Assembly (NCBI GenBank): GCA_029219165.1
Contig: JAQXSW010000001.1
Location: 1-64,000, forward strand
DNA from: Oscillospiraceae bacterium
Lineage (GTDB): Bacteria > Bacillota > Clostridia > Oscillospirales > Acutalibacteraceae
DNA: 64,000 nt
Direction: 5' to 3'
This document shows positions 37,178 to 48,177 of the stretch, piece after piece. The position numbers and the translations under genes were made by a program. The notes below the pieces were generated by a model. The model saw nothing but the letters and a program-made list of their open reading frames with translations. It made no database searches and was not told the DNA's origin. The stretch's first letter is position 1, and every line of letters begins with the position of its first letter.

Positions 37178-39218
37178 GATATTTCATAATTGGTGCGGAG
37201 GAAATATCTACTTTTTCCGCACTTTCATTTACACTGATTTGACCATTTTGGTCAATAAAAATTAAATTTAATTCTTCTAATGCTAAAAGAGCAACCCTAA
37301 CCTTACAAATATTGTTATTCGGAACATTATTTAAAGACATAAAGATATATTCATACCAATTAACATTTATAGTTCTTTCAATAGAAGTTCTTTTTATGTA
37401 TGTATAAACGGCTGCAAAAACTTCCCTATTTGGAGTGGCTAAAGAAAGAAACTCTTTTGAATGAATTCTTTTTGCAAGAATTGAATTATAAAGTTTTTCA
37501 GAAATAACCATTTCGTCATCATTAGATTTTGACGGACGAATATCCTTTACAACTACAGACAATTTTGACTGACCATTCCACTCATTTCTATCAAGATATA
37601 CAATAAAGTCAGCCCTGTCTCCAACTGTAAATGGGAATTTTTCACATGGCATATTAAAATACATGAGGGTAACACTATTATTCTGAGACTCTTTACTTGC
37701 ATTAATTCTTAAATGTTGCTTATTCTCTCCAAGATATGAAAGAGACTCAATTTTCATATCAAATAATCCAAATGTAGGAATAGGATTTTCAGCTCCAAAT
37801 GGCTCTAAAATTTCCAACGAATCTAAAAGAGCAAGTGACATTGAATTTGGAAATAATTTGCAATCTATTGAAATTGTCGGATAAAAATCATTGTCTAATT
37901 TAAAAGCATACTCATTTATTTCATTTCTAAATTCAGATATTTTATTTGTTTTAAGAGTCAAACCGGCAGCCTGTGAATGACCACCAAAAATCATTAATGA
38001 ATCCTTACAAGCACTTAATGCTTCATATAAATTAAATCCGTCTATACTTCTTGCAGAACCTTTGGATACTTCTCCTTTTGTTGTTAAAACTATTACTGGT
38101 TTTAAATATTTTTCAAGAAGCTTTGACGCTACAATTCCTAAAACACCTTCATGCCAATTTTCACCGTTTATAACTAAAACAGGATTGTAAATAAGGCTGG
38201 GGTTATTACTAATTATTTCATCACATTCATCAAGAATATCTTTCTCTTTTTCATGTCTTAATACATTTAAGTTACAGAGTTCAGTTGCAAGTTCCCTTGC
38301 AGTTTCTAACTCTTCACAAAGAAGTAAATCCAAAGCTTTTTCAGCACTTTCCATTCTACCGGCTGCATTTATTCTTGGAGCAAGACCAAAGGAAATATTC
38401 TGCGATGTAATCTTCTTATTCTTAAATCCACACGCAAAAGCCAAAGCTTCAATTCCCGGACTAGGGAATGAATTCATCTTATTAAGTCCAAGTTTTACAA
38501 GAATTCTGTTTTCACTTGTAAGAGGTACAATGTCTGCAACAGTACCAATGGCAACTAAATCTGAATAGTCATAAATTACAGAGTCGTTATCCCCTTCTAA
38601 TGCGCATGTGAGTTTGAAAGCTACACCAACACCTGCAAAATCCTTATAAGGACAATCTACATCTTTTCTATGAGGATTTACAACAGCAATACAGTCAGGC
38701 AAAACATCTCCCGGCTGATGATGGTCTGTAACAATTAAATCCATACCTAAAGATTTAATATATTCTGCTTCTGATATTGCAGCAATACCGTTATCCACTG
38801 TAATAATAAGATCTATTTCAAGTTGTTTTATTCTGTCTACAACAGGATTACTAAGTCCGTATCCATCTTTTTCCCTATCAGGAAGCATATAGGTTACATT
38901 TGCTCCTTGTGCTTCAAGATATGAATAAAGAAGTGCTGTGGCAGTAACACCATCCGCATCATAATCTCCGTAAACTAAAATCTTCTCATAATCAAAGATA
39001 GCATTGTTTATTCTTTCAACTGCAATTTCCATATCCGGAAGTAAAAATGGGTCAATTAAATCCGGCTCATTTGACATGAACTTTTTTATTTGACTTCCGG
39101 TTTCAATTTTTCTTTGGGCCATTAATAGAGCTGCAAATGGATCTATACTAAACTCTTCTGCAAATGAAGCTGCAAGGTCTTTATTAAGTTTATTCAAAAC
39201 CCATTTTTTGCGACTCAT
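37155..39218 (-). CDS. recJ: Single-stranded-DNA-specific exonuclease RecJ
   Basis: YGDYDADGVTATALLY, DNGIAA, TDHHQPG, APRINAAGRM motifs. Confidence 0.96.
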   Translation of the reverse strand: MSRKKWVLNKLNKDLAASFAEEFSIDPFAALLMAQRKIETGSQIKKFMSNEPDLIDPFLLPDMEIAVERINNAIFDYEKILVYGDYDADGVTATALLYSYLEAQGANVTYMLPDREKDGYGLSNPVVDRIKQLEIDLIITVDNGIAAISEAEYIKSLGMDLIVTDHHQPGDVLPDCIAVVNPHRKDVDCPYKDFAGVGVAFKLTCALEGDNDSVIYDYSDLVAIGTVADIVPLTSENRILVKLGLNKMNSFPSPGIEALAFACGFKNKKITSQNISFGLAPRINAAGRMESAEKALDLLLCEELETARELATELCNLNVLRHEKEKDILDECDEIISNNPSLIYNPVLVINGENWHEGVLGIVASKLLEKYLKPVIVLTTKGEVSKGSARSIDGFNLYEALSACKDSLMIFGGHSQAAGLTLKTNKISEFRNEINEYAFKLDNDFYPTISIDCKLFPNSMSLALLDSLEILEPFGAENPIPTFGLFDMKIESLSYLGENKQHLRINASKESQNNSVTLMYFNMPCEKFPFTVGDRADFIVYLDRNEWNGQSKLSVVVKDIRPSKSNDDEMVISEKLYNSILAKRIHSKEFLSLATPNREVFAAVYTYIKRTSIERTINVNWYEYIFMSLNNVPNNNICKVRVALLALEELNLIFIDQNGQISVNESAEKVDISSAPIMKYLEGEYCD

Positions 39219-39376
39219 TAATTTCCCTCCCTATATTTTCATTTCATAAGCAATAACTTTATTATTTTACACTAAAAACGACCTATTTTCAACAATTTAG
39301 GACAATTTACATAATAATTAATTGTACATTTTATCTGTAATTAATTATTAACTTTATATTGTGAATAGGTGTAAAA

Positions 39377-39766
39377 GTGAAAAGACATTTAACTTGGTTT
39401 ATTATTGGAGGAGTTCTTTATTCAACAATAGAAATTCTATGGAGAGGCTATACACATTGGACAATGACACTTTTGGGTGGAATTGTTCTTATGATTTTTT
39501 CCTATTTAGATGAATATCTTGAAGATATAAACATATTGGTAAAAGCAATTCTTGGCACATTTATCATAACAGTTTTAGAATTTTTATTTGGATTAATAAT
39601 TAATGTTAGATACAATTTAAAGGTTTGGTCATATGAAAACGTACCCTACAATATACTTGGACAAATATGCCCAATATATACTTTCTTTTGGTTTATTCTC
39701 AGTATTTTTGCATTTTATTTAATAAAAAAAATAAAACTAAAAAAGAAAACTTCAGCCGAATCATAA
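39377..39766 (+). CDS. Putative membrane protein, CmpB (ABC transporter permease) family
   Basis: YSTIEILWRGYTHWTM..GQICPIYTFFWFILS pattern. Confidence 0.75.
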   Translation: MKRHLTWFIIGGVLYSTIEILWRGYTHWTMTLLGGIVLMIFSYLDEYLEDINILVKAILGTFIITVLEFLFGLIINVRYNLKVWSYENVPYNILGQICPIYTFFWFILSIFAFYLIKKIKLKKKTSAES

Positions 39767-39783
39767 CGACTGAAGTTTATTAT

Positions 39784-40035
39784 TTATTCGTGACCTACAA
39801 CGCTGTTTATTTCTTGCAATTCAAACCTGTATTTTTGTTTTACATCCGGATATTTTTCATGATCCACTTCACTTAAAAACATATCTTTTGGTCTTATCCA
39901 AAGACTACAATCATCATAAAGTTTTCTGTAAATAACATATTCACTATTATCCTCAGAATTAAGAGCTGTATCTTCAACAAGATATAAGTCTCCTTTGAAG
40001 TGACGATAAATACCCTTTATTTTTAACTCCTGCAT
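39784..40035 (-). CDS. DUF1653 family protein
   Basis: GIYRHFKGDLYLVEDTA..YVIYRKLYDD..LWIRPKDMFLSEV. Confidence 0.85.
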   Translation of the reverse strand: MQELKIKGIYRHFKGDLYLVEDTALNSEDNSEYVIYRKLYDDCSLWIRPKDMFLSEVDHEKYPDVKQKYRFELQEINSVVGHE

Positions 40036-40059
40036 AACGACCTCTAAATATTTATTTTG

Positions 40060-40377
40060 TTATTTTAAAAGTGCAACAATTTCATCTTTTGGAACATAAC
40101 CTACTAATTCATCAACAATTTCACCATTTTTAAAATATTTAAGGCATGGAATTGCTGAAATTCCAAATTCATTTGCAAGTTCAGGATTCTCATCAACATT
40201 TACCTTGCCAACTTTTACTTTTCCGTCATACTCCTCTGCAATCTCTTCAATTACGGGAGATAACATCATGCAAGGGCCACACCATGTTGCCCAAAAATCT
40301 ACAAGTACCGGCTCCTCGGAATTTAAAACTTCTTCTTCAAAATTTTTATAATTAAGTTCAATTTCCATAATTAACAC
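40060..40377 (-). CDS. trxA: Thioredoxin
   Basis: [36 protein letters not shown]. Confidence 0.96.
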   Translation of the reverse strand: MLIMEIELNYKNFEEEVLNSEEPVLVDFWATWCGPCMMLSPVIEEIAEEYDGKVKVGKVNVDENPELANEFGISAIPCLKYFKNGEIVDELVGYVPKDEIVALLK

Positions 40378-41300
40378 TCCTCCAAATATCTTAATACTGC
40401 TACAGTTGTATCATCCACATAAGCCTCATGGCCTGTGAATTCATGAGTTGCACAATTTGGTGATAAAACAACATTTGATAGTTGCCAAAATGGATATGCA
40501 GAAGGTAAAACTCCCTGATCCGTGTTATTTGGAAGCCTATTTTCCCAAACATCAGATGCGTACCCTTTTATTATGCCCAGTTCAAGCATTTCAAATAGCA
40601 TTTTTTCATTGAACACATCAGCATGGCCAACATTTACCACATATTTTCCCTCAAGTTTTGAAAGAAGTTCATTGTCAAACAGGCCGCGAGTTTCTTCGTT
40701 TGAAGGTAAAGCAAGGAAAATTAAATCTGACATATCAATAAGTTCTTCAATTGTTTTGGCCTGTATTGCATCCATTGGATATGAGTTTCCTCTATCTACA
40801 ATACATATAGCACCTGTTATTCCTTGCATAATTTTATATATTTCTTTACCAACATGACCAAAACCCAAAATTCCTACAGTCATTGTTGAAAGACTTTGCC
40901 ACTTATGAGCTTTATTCCAAATTCCATTTCTAAAATCATTATCAAGAGGAATTACGTTGTGAACAAGAGCCATACTAAGAGCTACTGCATGTTCTGCTAC
41001 TATATCTGAATTAGCATGACTTGGGAAAACTTTAATGCCCTTTTCTCTAAGTAATTTCATTGGAAAAGCGTCTATATTTGTCTCGTATACAAATACTGCC
41101 TTAAGTGAATTCATCTTTAAAAGTAAGGATGTCGGAAGAAACGTAGTTATAAGAATTTCTGCATCAAGCAGCTCACTTGAATTATTCATTTTTTCTTCTA
41201 ATACTACACAGATTTTTTCTCCGCTTTCCTTTTCAAAAGCTTCTTTGTAGTCATTCCATGTTTCGTCTTGTCTTCTAAGTAATAAACATATTTTAGTCAT
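40371..41300 (-). CDS. D-isomer-specific 2-hydroxyacid dehydrogenase family protein
   Basis: [15 protein letters not shown] Rossmann motif; [28 protein letters not shown]. Confidence 0.88.
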   Translation of the reverse strand: MTKICLLLRRQDETWNDYKEAFEKESGEKICVVLEEKMNNSSELLDAEILITTFLPTSLLLKMNSLKAVFVYETNIDAFPMKLLREKGIKVFPSHANSDIVAEHAVALSMALVHNVIPLDNDFRNGIWNKAHKWQSLSTMTVGILGFGHVGKEIYKIMQGITGAICIVDRGNSYPMDAIQAKTIEELIDMSDLIFLALPSNEETRGLFDNELLSKLEGKYVVNVGHADVFNEKMLFEMLELGIIKGYASDVWENRLPNNTDQGVLPSAYPFWQLSNVVLSPNCATHEFTGHEAYVDDTTVAVLRYLEEC

Positions 41301-41314
41301 CTATTTCACCTCAA

Positions 41315-42076
41315 TTATTTCAATTCAGGATGCACATATCTGTTTCTTTTTTCCGTGCCTTTTCCATGCTGAATTGCTTTTTCCGGGCAGCGATGTATAC
41401 AAGCTAAACACTTAATACATTTTTTATTCTTCCATACCGGTTTGCCATCCTCTATTTTTATTGTATCAGACGGACAAATTGATTCACAAACCCCACATGA
41501 AGTACACGCATCTGTTGTATAAAAACTACTTGTATTTCTTAAAACAATGTATGTTGGATACAATATGGCAGTTTGTATTACATCAAGACTTGAAGCCTTA
41601 TATTCATGTTTTGAATATGAATTAATTGTTGGAATAATATCCTCAAACAAAATTTTATTTCCCTCTTCAAGTCTTTTTAATGACTCTTCATTAGATGCAA
41701 TATTATACATTGGAATGTAATTATCCGGCATTAAGTGCGAATACATGGCATCCACGGTAAGTCCGGTATGAGAAAGCATCTTTTCAAACATACCACTTGC
41801 ATTTGCAATACTACCACCACATGTGATAATAACAAAAGTGTATGGTTTTTCACTGTAGGAAAGATTTAGTTTGTGAGCAAACTCACTTACTATTGATGGA
41901 ACTCCCCAACAATAAACCGGAAATACAAAACCTATTCTCTCTTTATCAGGAATATAAAAGTTAAAATCATTACTTTTAACTACATCTGCAATATTAATAA
42001 GTTCATCATTTGTTGCTTCACCTATTTTTGATGCAACAAATTTTGAATTTCCGGTACCGGAAAAATAAAAAATCAT
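41315..42076 (-). CDS. EFR1 family ferrodoxin (flavodoxin-like plus 2x[4Fe-4S])
   Basis: YFSGTGNSKFVA flavodoxin-like start; CTSCGVCESICP and CIKCLACIHRCP clusters. Confidence 0.92.
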   Translation of the reverse strand: MIFYFSGTGNSKFVASKIGEATNDELINIADVVKSNDFNFYIPDKERIGFVFPVYCWGVPSIVSEFAHKLNLSYSEKPYTFVIITCGGSIANASGMFEKMLSHTGLTVDAMYSHLMPDNYIPMYNIASNEESLKRLEEGNKILFEDIIPTINSYSKHEYKASSLDVIQTAILYPTYIVLRNTSSFYTTDACTSCGVCESICPSDTIKIEDGKPVWKNKKCIKCLACIHRCPEKAIQHGKGTEKRNRYVHPELK

Positions 42077-42106
42077 GTGATTATGACCTCCAAATAATCC
42101 ATCTCA

Positions 42107-42442
42107 TTAAAAAATAAAATGTAAAAGAAGCATATAGCAAGCTGTTCCGCCTGCAATAGATAAAAGCATCTTTCTAAAAGATAAATGAAAAATGACGGTA
42201 AAAATAACACTTATTAGTTCAGGGACAGCGTATGGTGCTTCAATGAATGAGACATCCTTAAAACAATACACAATGAGCATACCAAAAATTGCAGAAGGCA
42301 ATGCCTTTCCTAAATACTGAATGAACGCAGGATGTTCTTCTTTATTTTTAAAAACTAAAAATGGTATTGCACGTGAAAGAATTGTTGCTAAAGCACAGAG
42401 TGCTATTGTAACAATTTGTTGAGCGAGTGTCATTGAAGTCAT
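42107..42442 (-). CDS. azlD: Branched-chain amino acid transport protein AzlD family
   Basis: LAQQIVTIALCALATILSRAIPFLVF, about 110 aa membrane protein adjacent to azlC. Confidence 0.88.
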   Translation of the reverse strand: MTSMTLAQQIVTIALCALATILSRAIPFLVFKNKEEHPAFIQYLGKALPSAIFGMLIVYCFKDVSFIEAPYAVPELISVIFTVIFHLSFRKMLLSIAGGTACYMLLLHFIF

Positions 42443-43169
42443 ATAAGACCACCCGCTTTCTCTATCGGCTTTCTGAAGAAATACAAAAGCAAGATTATAC
42501 AAATCATTGTCGGTACCATGAATGAAGAAGAACCAAAAACAAGTCGACACACAATTGCAGATGACAACCCAATCAGTGCTGTATAATGCTTACCTTCTTT
42601 AAGCCATTGTTCAAGAAAAATAACCACAAACATGGCAGTCATTACAAATTCCAGACCTGTTGTGTCAAATTTAATTAGTGAGCCAATTATTCCTCCAAGA
42701 GTTGAACCGGAAACCCAATAAATCTGATTGAGAAGGGTTACAAAAAACATAAACCAGCCTTTATCTACGCCATTTGGTACTTCAACACTGTAGTTTATTG
42801 AGAAGGATTCATCGCACATTCCATATATAAGATATATTTTTTTAAACCGACATTATTGTATTTATCAAGCATTGATATTCCATAAAACAAATGCCTTGCT
42901 TGAATCATAAATGCCATTATAAATGTTTGAATTGGTGCAAACGGAGCCATTAACATGGAAACTACAACAAATTCAAGAGAACCACCAAAAATTACTATGC
43001 TCATGATAAGAGGATACACAAAACTAAAACCGGAAACGTTCATATAAACGCCATAAGTGAATCCTAAAAACCAAAAGCTGGCAAAAATCGGTATTGTATA
43101 TGGGAATGCAGTCTTTAAGGCCTTTAATAGCATTCCAGATTTTGAAGGAGAGTCTACGTTATTATCCAA
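42439..43169 (-). pseudogene. azlC: AzlC family branched-chain amino acid permease, split into two frames (43169..42795 and 42819..42439)
   Basis: First half ends ...VGLKKYILYMECAMNPSQ*; second half reads MCDESFSINYSVEVPNG.... One extra A in the A7 run at 42837-42843 gives continuous ...VGLKKIYLIYGMCDESFSINYS.... Confidence 0.82.
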
Positions 43170-43185
43170 AATATTTCACCAAGAT

Positions 43186-45189
43186 TTAATTTGTATTCTT
43201 TGCCTCGTTTTCTGAAATGATACCAAGGTTATAAGCTTCAAGTAATTTTGTCAATTGATCAATATTCTTTTGAAGTTTTTTACCGATATCCGTTTCACTG
43301 ATTTTAATACGCTTATCCAGTCGTTCAAAGACAACTGAAGCGGAATGTATATCAGTATTATCTTTAATTGCCTTAGCTCGGCCAAGAAATGGCTCATGAG
43401 AAGAAAGTCTCATAATGTATGAATTGTAGATTAATGTGTAACCAGCAATTCCTGTTGTTCCTTGATATGCTTTACAAAAGCCGCCATCAATAACAATGAG
43501 TTTTCCTTCGCCTTTTACCGGGCTTTCACCGTCTGAGGCCTTTACCGGAACATGTCCGTTAATAATGTGAGAATTCTTTCCCCCAAGACCAAACTCTTGA
43601 AGAATTAATTCACATCCGGCAGCAGACTGAGTAACAATGTAATATGGATCCTTTTTTTCCACCCATGTAGATTTATCTGCAATTAATCTACGTTCAAATG
43701 TAGTTATTTTATCTCTTGCATAAAGAGGTGAATTTTTTCCACACCAAAGGAACCACATAAAATCTTTACCGGATTGTTTTGCATATGTGCCATCTTGAGC
43801 AAAGTATCCATCACGTACTTTTTCTTCACAGAAATCTAAATAACGCTTTCCGGAATAGGTAACTTTATTGTATGTAAATCGCTTAAATCCGCCTTCTTCA
43901 TCCATTGGTATAGCACCATGAATAAGTAGATTTCCGTTATAACATTTATAGATTGAACCTTTATATAAGAGGAACTTAATATGCTTTTGAAGTTTTTCAC
44001 TTTTCTTGAAAGCATCAGCAAGATTTGCCATTACTTCAAGTTCTTCAGTTGTCAATTTATATGGATCCTTAGGATCTATTGTTGGAAAATCTGTGTCAAG
44101 AAGTTCATAAGTTTTACCATCTATTTCTACAGTACCATCCTTATAGTTGATTTTTTCAAGGAGAAGTCTATCTTCCATGTGAAAATCAGGATTTCTCTTT
44201 ATAGATTGGCCTTCAAGTTTGAAAAGCATAATCGTTATTGCCTTATACATTCTTGCTGCCTGCTCAAGATCTTTAACTTTTCTTTTTCCACCGGTTTCAT
44301 CAGAAATAACCTTGAAGCAATCTGTATTTGTATCCGCATACTTTTCATTGGCAAACACAGCAAGGGAACGAAGACTAATACCATAACCTGTTTCAACTAC
44401 ATATAAATTATTATATCTAATTGAGTTTGAAAGTACTGTTGCAATACAAACTCTGCTTCCGGCGGCAGCTCCCATCCAAACAATATCATGGTTACCCCAT
44501 TGGATATCTACAGAGTGATGTTTCATAAGAGATTCCATTACAATATCAGCACGCGGACCGCGGTCATAAATGTCTCCAACAATATGAAGTCTATCTACAA
44601 TAAGGCGTTTTATTACATCGCAAACTGCTTCAATAAAGTCAGGCGCCTTTCCAATATCAATTATTGTTGTAATTATGTTTTTATAATAATCCTTTTTATT
44701 ATGCAGAGTAAAATCCGTGTTTAAAAGCTCGTCAATAACATAAGCATATTCCTCCGGAAGAGCTTTTCTTACCTTAGAACGAGTATATTTAGAAGCAACT
44801 AAGTGACATAGTTCAATTAGATAATTAAGAGCTCTTCTGTACCAACGATTAAGTTCTTCCTCAGTCATTCCTTCTGTAATATCTGACATTTTTTCACGAG
44901 GATAATATACAAGTGTGGCAAGAATTGCTCGTTCCTCTTCATTAAGTTGCTTTGAAAAAAGTAAGTCTATCTTCTCTTTAATTGCACCGGATGCGCTTCT
45001 CATAATATGAGTAAACGCCTCATATTCACCATGAATATCAGACATGAAGTGCTCTGTACTTTTTGGAAGATTTAATATTGCTTTTAAGTTTATTATTTCA
45101 GTTGCAGCAGATTGAGCTGTAGGATACCTTTCAGCAAGTAATCTTAAATATTCGAGTTCTGTAACTGAGTAATTTGGATATTCTCTCAT
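43186..45189 (-). CDS. fbp: Fructose-1,6-bisphosphatase class III
   Basis: HFMSDIHGEYEAF, VGDIYDRGPRAD, WGNHDIVWMGAAAGS, INGHVPVK motifs; ~667 aa. Confidence 0.97.
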   Translation of the reverse strand: MREYPNYSVTELEYLRLLAERYPTAQSAATEIINLKAILNLPKSTEHFMSDIHGEYEAFTHIMRSASGAIKEKIDLLFSKQLNEEERAILATLVYYPREKMSDITEGMTEEELNRWYRRALNYLIELCHLVASKYTRSKVRKALPEEYAYVIDELLNTDFTLHNKKDYYKNIITTIIDIGKAPDFIEAVCDVIKRLIVDRLHIVGDIYDRGPRADIVMESLMKHHSVDIQWGNHDIVWMGAAAGSRVCIATVLSNSIRYNNLYVVETGYGISLRSLAVFANEKYADTNTDCFKVISDETGGKRKVKDLEQAARMYKAITIMLFKLEGQSIKRNPDFHMEDRLLLEKINYKDGTVEIDGKTYELLDTDFPTIDPKDPYKLTTEELEVMANLADAFKKSEKLQKHIKFLLYKGSIYKCYNGNLLIHGAIPMDEEGGFKRFTYNKVTYSGKRYLDFCEEKVRDGYFAQDGTYAKQSGKDFMWFLWCGKNSPLYARDKITTFERRLIADKSTWVEKKDPYYIVTQSAAGCELILQEFGLGGKNSHIINGHVPVKASDGESPVKGEGKLIVIDGGFCKAYQGTTGIAGYTLIYNSYIMRLSSHEPFLGRAKAIKDNTDIHSASVVFERLDKRIKISETDIGKKLQKNIDQLTKLLEAYNLGIISENEAKNTN

Positions 45190-45270
45190 AATATGAACCT
45201 CTTATAGAAAATAGATATTTAGATTATACATTACATTTAATCTATTCTCAACTTTTTATACTAAAATAAT

Positions 45271-45302
45271 TAAAAACTGCACTACAGAATTGTAGTGCAG
45301 TT
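45271..45302 (-). terminator. Terminator after the DAHP synthase gene
   Basis: ACTGCACTACA gaat TGTAGTGCAGT hairpin; T-rich on the minus-strand side. Confidence 0.8.
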
Positions 45303-45306
45303 AGTT

Positions 45307-46350
45307 TTATAAAATATCAGCTAAATCGTAGATTAATCTTTCTGATTTTTCCCATCCAAGACATGCATCAGTAATAGATTTTCCGTAAACACCCTCACCT
45401 ATTTTTTGATTACCGTCTTCAATATAACTTTCAATCATAAGACCTTTTACAATATTTTTTATGTCTTTTGAATACTGGCAATTATGAAGTACTTCTTTGG
45501 CAATTCTAATTTGCTCAATGTATTTTTTACCTGAATTAGCATGATTACAGTCAATAATAACAGATGGATTTGAAAGACCTTTTCCCTCATAGTTTTCAAT
45601 AAGATACATAAGATCTTCATAATGATAATTTGGTCTGCTTTGACCATGAGAGTTAACGTAGCCACGAAGAATTGCATGAGCATAAGGATTTCCTTTACTT
45701 TCGACCTCCCAGCCTCTATAAAGAAATGTATGTTGACTTTGTGCAGCAATAATGGAATTCATCATTACAGAGAAGTCTCCGCCTGTAGGATTCTTCATTC
45801 CAACAGGTACATCTATTCCGCTTGAAAGAAGCCTATGTTGTTGATTTTCAACAGATCTTGCTCCTATTGCAACATATCCAAGTACATCTGAAAGATATCT
45901 GTAGTTTTCCGGATAAAGCATTTCGTCTGCACAAACAAGTCCTGATTCTGCAATTGCCCTTGTATGAAGTTTACGAATTGCAATAATTCCCTCTAACATA
46001 TCAGGCTTATCCTCAGGATTTGGCTGATGAAGCATTCCCTTATACCCGGCACCGGTAGTACGTGGCTTATTTGTATACACACGAGGTATTATCATTATTT
46101 TATCTTTAACTTGTTCACTTACTTTTGTAAGCCTATGAATATATTCCATTACAGAATCTTCATTATCTGCGGAACAAGGACCTATTACAAGAAGAAGTCT
46201 GTCATCTTCTCCTCTAAATATAGATTTCATTTCCTCTATTCTTTTATTTCTGGTCTCAATAACATCCATTGAAAGAGGAAATTCATTCTTTATATCCTGA
46301 GGAATTGGAAGTTTTCTTATAAATGTTGTGCTTTGATTGTCAAGTGCCAT
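45307..46350 (-). CDS. 3-deoxy-7-phosphoheptulonate synthase (AroF/G/H type)
   Basis: VIGPCSADNEDSVMEYI, RVYTNKPRTTGAGYKGM, GARSVENQQHR motifs. Confidence 0.96.
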   Translation of the reverse strand: MALDNQSTTFIRKLPIPQDIKNEFPLSMDVIETRNKRIEEMKSIFRGEDDRLLLVIGPCSADNEDSVMEYIHRLTKVSEQVKDKIMIIPRVYTNKPRTTGAGYKGMLHQPNPEDKPDMLEGIIAIRKLHTRAIAESGLVCADEMLYPENYRYLSDVLGYVAIGARSVENQQHRLLSSGIDVPVGMKNPTGGDFSVMMNSIIAAQSQHTFLYRGWEVESKGNPYAHAILRGYVNSHGQSRPNYHYEDLMYLIENYEGKGLSNPSVIIDCNHANSGKKYIEQIRIAKEVLHNCQYSKDIKNIVKGLMIESYIEDGNQKIGEGVYGKSITDACLGWEKSERLIYDLADIL

Positions 46351-46362
46351 TATTAAGTCTCC

Positions 46363-46641
46363 TTATATGAATAAAAACAAAGAAAAAAGAATAATATGAA
46401 TTATAAAAAACACCGGAAGGCCAATCATAAACTTTTTGTGTAATGTTTTATGATGAGTCAGCTTCATAGTTATATATTCAGCAAATGCTCCGCCCAAAAA
46501 ACCAACAAACATTAATGTTCTTTCCGGTATTCTCCATTTATGTTTTTTTGCCCTATTTTTATCTACAACTGTTAAAATAACCGCCATAACACTTATGGCG
46601 GTTAAATAAATAACTGCTGCTTTAATATACCAATCAGCCAT
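46363..46641 (-). CDS. DUF1294 family membrane protein
   Basis: DKNRAKKHKWRIPERTLMFVGFLGGAFAEYITMKLTHHKTLHKKF. Confidence 0.9.
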   Translation of the reverse strand: MADWYIKAAVIYLTAISVMAVILTVVDKNRAKKHKWRIPERTLMFVGFLGGAFAEYITMKLTHHKTLHKKFMIGLPVFFIIHIILFSLFLFI

Positions 46642-46930
46642 TTAAGTTAATATCTTTCACATGTTTAAGGCGAGCTTCTGAAATACAATTGTACTTATTT
46701 GACTTTTCGTTTCCTGCAAGTTTGGAAGTTTCCTTATTTACTGCAAATACACCACCGCAATTAGGACAAATTGTAAATAATTCTACTTGATATTCATATA
46801 TTGGAATATTGAAAATACCAAGTCCTGAAGAAGATTTAAGTATTTGCATGTTTACAATATTCTTACATTTTGGGCAAACAAGATTTTCGGTTTGACCAAA
46901 GGTTTTAAAACCATCTGCATTTATTTTCAT
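46634..46930 (-). CDS. Hypothetical zinc-ribbon-like protein
   Basis: Two CxxC pairs (CPKC, CPNC). Confidence 0.6.
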   Translation of the reverse strand: MKINADGFKTFGQTENLVCPKCKNIVNMQILKSSSGLGIFNIPIYEYQVELFTICPNCGGVFAVNKETSKLAGNEKSNKYNCISEARLKHVKDINLNG

Positions 46931-47026
46931 AGCCTATTTCTCCCTTGTCTTTATAACAAAATGTCAAAAATATTTTATATATAAAAAACAATAATGTCAA
47001 TAATTTTAAAATATGGAGAATAACAA

Positions 47027-48130
47027 ATGAAAAAATCTAGTGTTGCATTTATTTTAGTTTTATTTTTTATATCATTGTTTTTTTTATTCAATCTTTCAAA
47101 AAATGAAACTGATAATAAAAGTAATAATGAAACCAAACTTAATAACCATGAAAACAACACTAACGAAATCTGTGCTGTATGGATAACATATTTTGAACTT
47201 CCGGAGGAAAACTTTGAAGAAGAAATTGATAATATGTTTTTAAATCTTTCTTCCGGCAATGTTAACACAGTCTTTGTTCACACACGTCCTTTTTCAAAAG
47301 TCATTTACAACTCAAAATATTTTAAAAATGATAGTAAAATGGATAAATTAAAAATAATTTGTGAAAAAGGAAAAAAATACAATCTTAGTATTCATGCCTG
47401 GATAAATCCATATAGAGTCAGCAACTCAAATAATTATAATAGAGAGGAGTTTCCACTTCCAGATGAAATTATAAGTACAAAGTCATATTCATTTTATAAT
47501 CCTGCTTCAAAAGAAGCTTCAAAAATGATAATTAACGACATTGTTGACTTAATAAAACACTATGATTTAAAAGGTATCCATATTGATGACTATTTTTATC
47601 CAGAAGATATGACAAAAGACTTAGATATAAGCAATTATGAAAAATATAAGACAACAAATGGTTCACTTGATTTATATGAATGGAGACGTCAAAACATATC
47701 AAATTTACTTAAAGAAATATACACAAAAACAAAAGTCGTCAAACCAAATATAATTATCTCAGTTAGTCCTAATGCAGACATTGAAAAGAACGAAAATACA
47801 TATTTTGCGGATGTAAAAAAATGGTGTTCTGATGAAGGATACCTAGATTGGATAATACCTCAAATTTACTTTGGCTATAACAATGAAACAAAACCATTCC
47901 TTACAGTTTTAAACAGTTGGATCGAATTAAATAAATCAAACAAGGTGAAAGTCATTGTAGGCCTTGCCCCATATAAAATTGGAAAGGTAGATGATTATGC
48001 CGGAACCGGAAAGAATGAATTCATAGATAATAAATCAGTCATAAATGAACAAATAACTGATATTAAAGAACTTGAAAAACAAGGAAAAATCATTGGCTAT
48101 TCCCTATATTCTTATTCAAGTTTAAAATAA
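47027..48130 (+). CDS. Family 10-like glycosyl hydrolase (GHL10)
   Basis: AVWITYFELP, NTVFVHTRPFSKVIYNSKYF, HAWINPYRV, GIHIDDYFYP, WIIPQIYFGYNN. Confidence 0.88.
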   Translation: MKKSSVAFILVLFFISLFFLFNLSKNETDNKSNNETKLNNHENNTNEICAVWITYFELPEENFEEEIDNMFLNLSSGNVNTVFVHTRPFSKVIYNSKYFKNDSKMDKLKIICEKGKKYNLSIHAWINPYRVSNSNNYNREEFPLPDEIISTKSYSFYNPASKEASKMIINDIVDLIKHYDLKGIHIDDYFYPEDMTKDLDISNYEKYKTTNGSLDLYEWRRQNISNLLKEIYTKTKVVKPNIIISVSPNADIEKNENTYFADVKKWCSDEGYLDWIIPQIYFGYNNETKPFLTVLNSWIELNKSNKVKVIVGLAPYKIGKVDDYAGTGKNEFIDNKSVINEQITDIKELEKQGKIIGYSLYSYSSLK

Positions 48131-48165
48131 AACAAGGGGCAGATTAAATCTGCCCCTTGTTTATT
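48130..48165. terminator. Bidirectional terminator between the GHL10 gene and rubrerythrin
   Basis: AACAAGGGGCAGA ttaaa TCTGCCCCTTGTT. Confidence 0.88.
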
Positions 48166-48177
48166 TAAGATTTAAAA

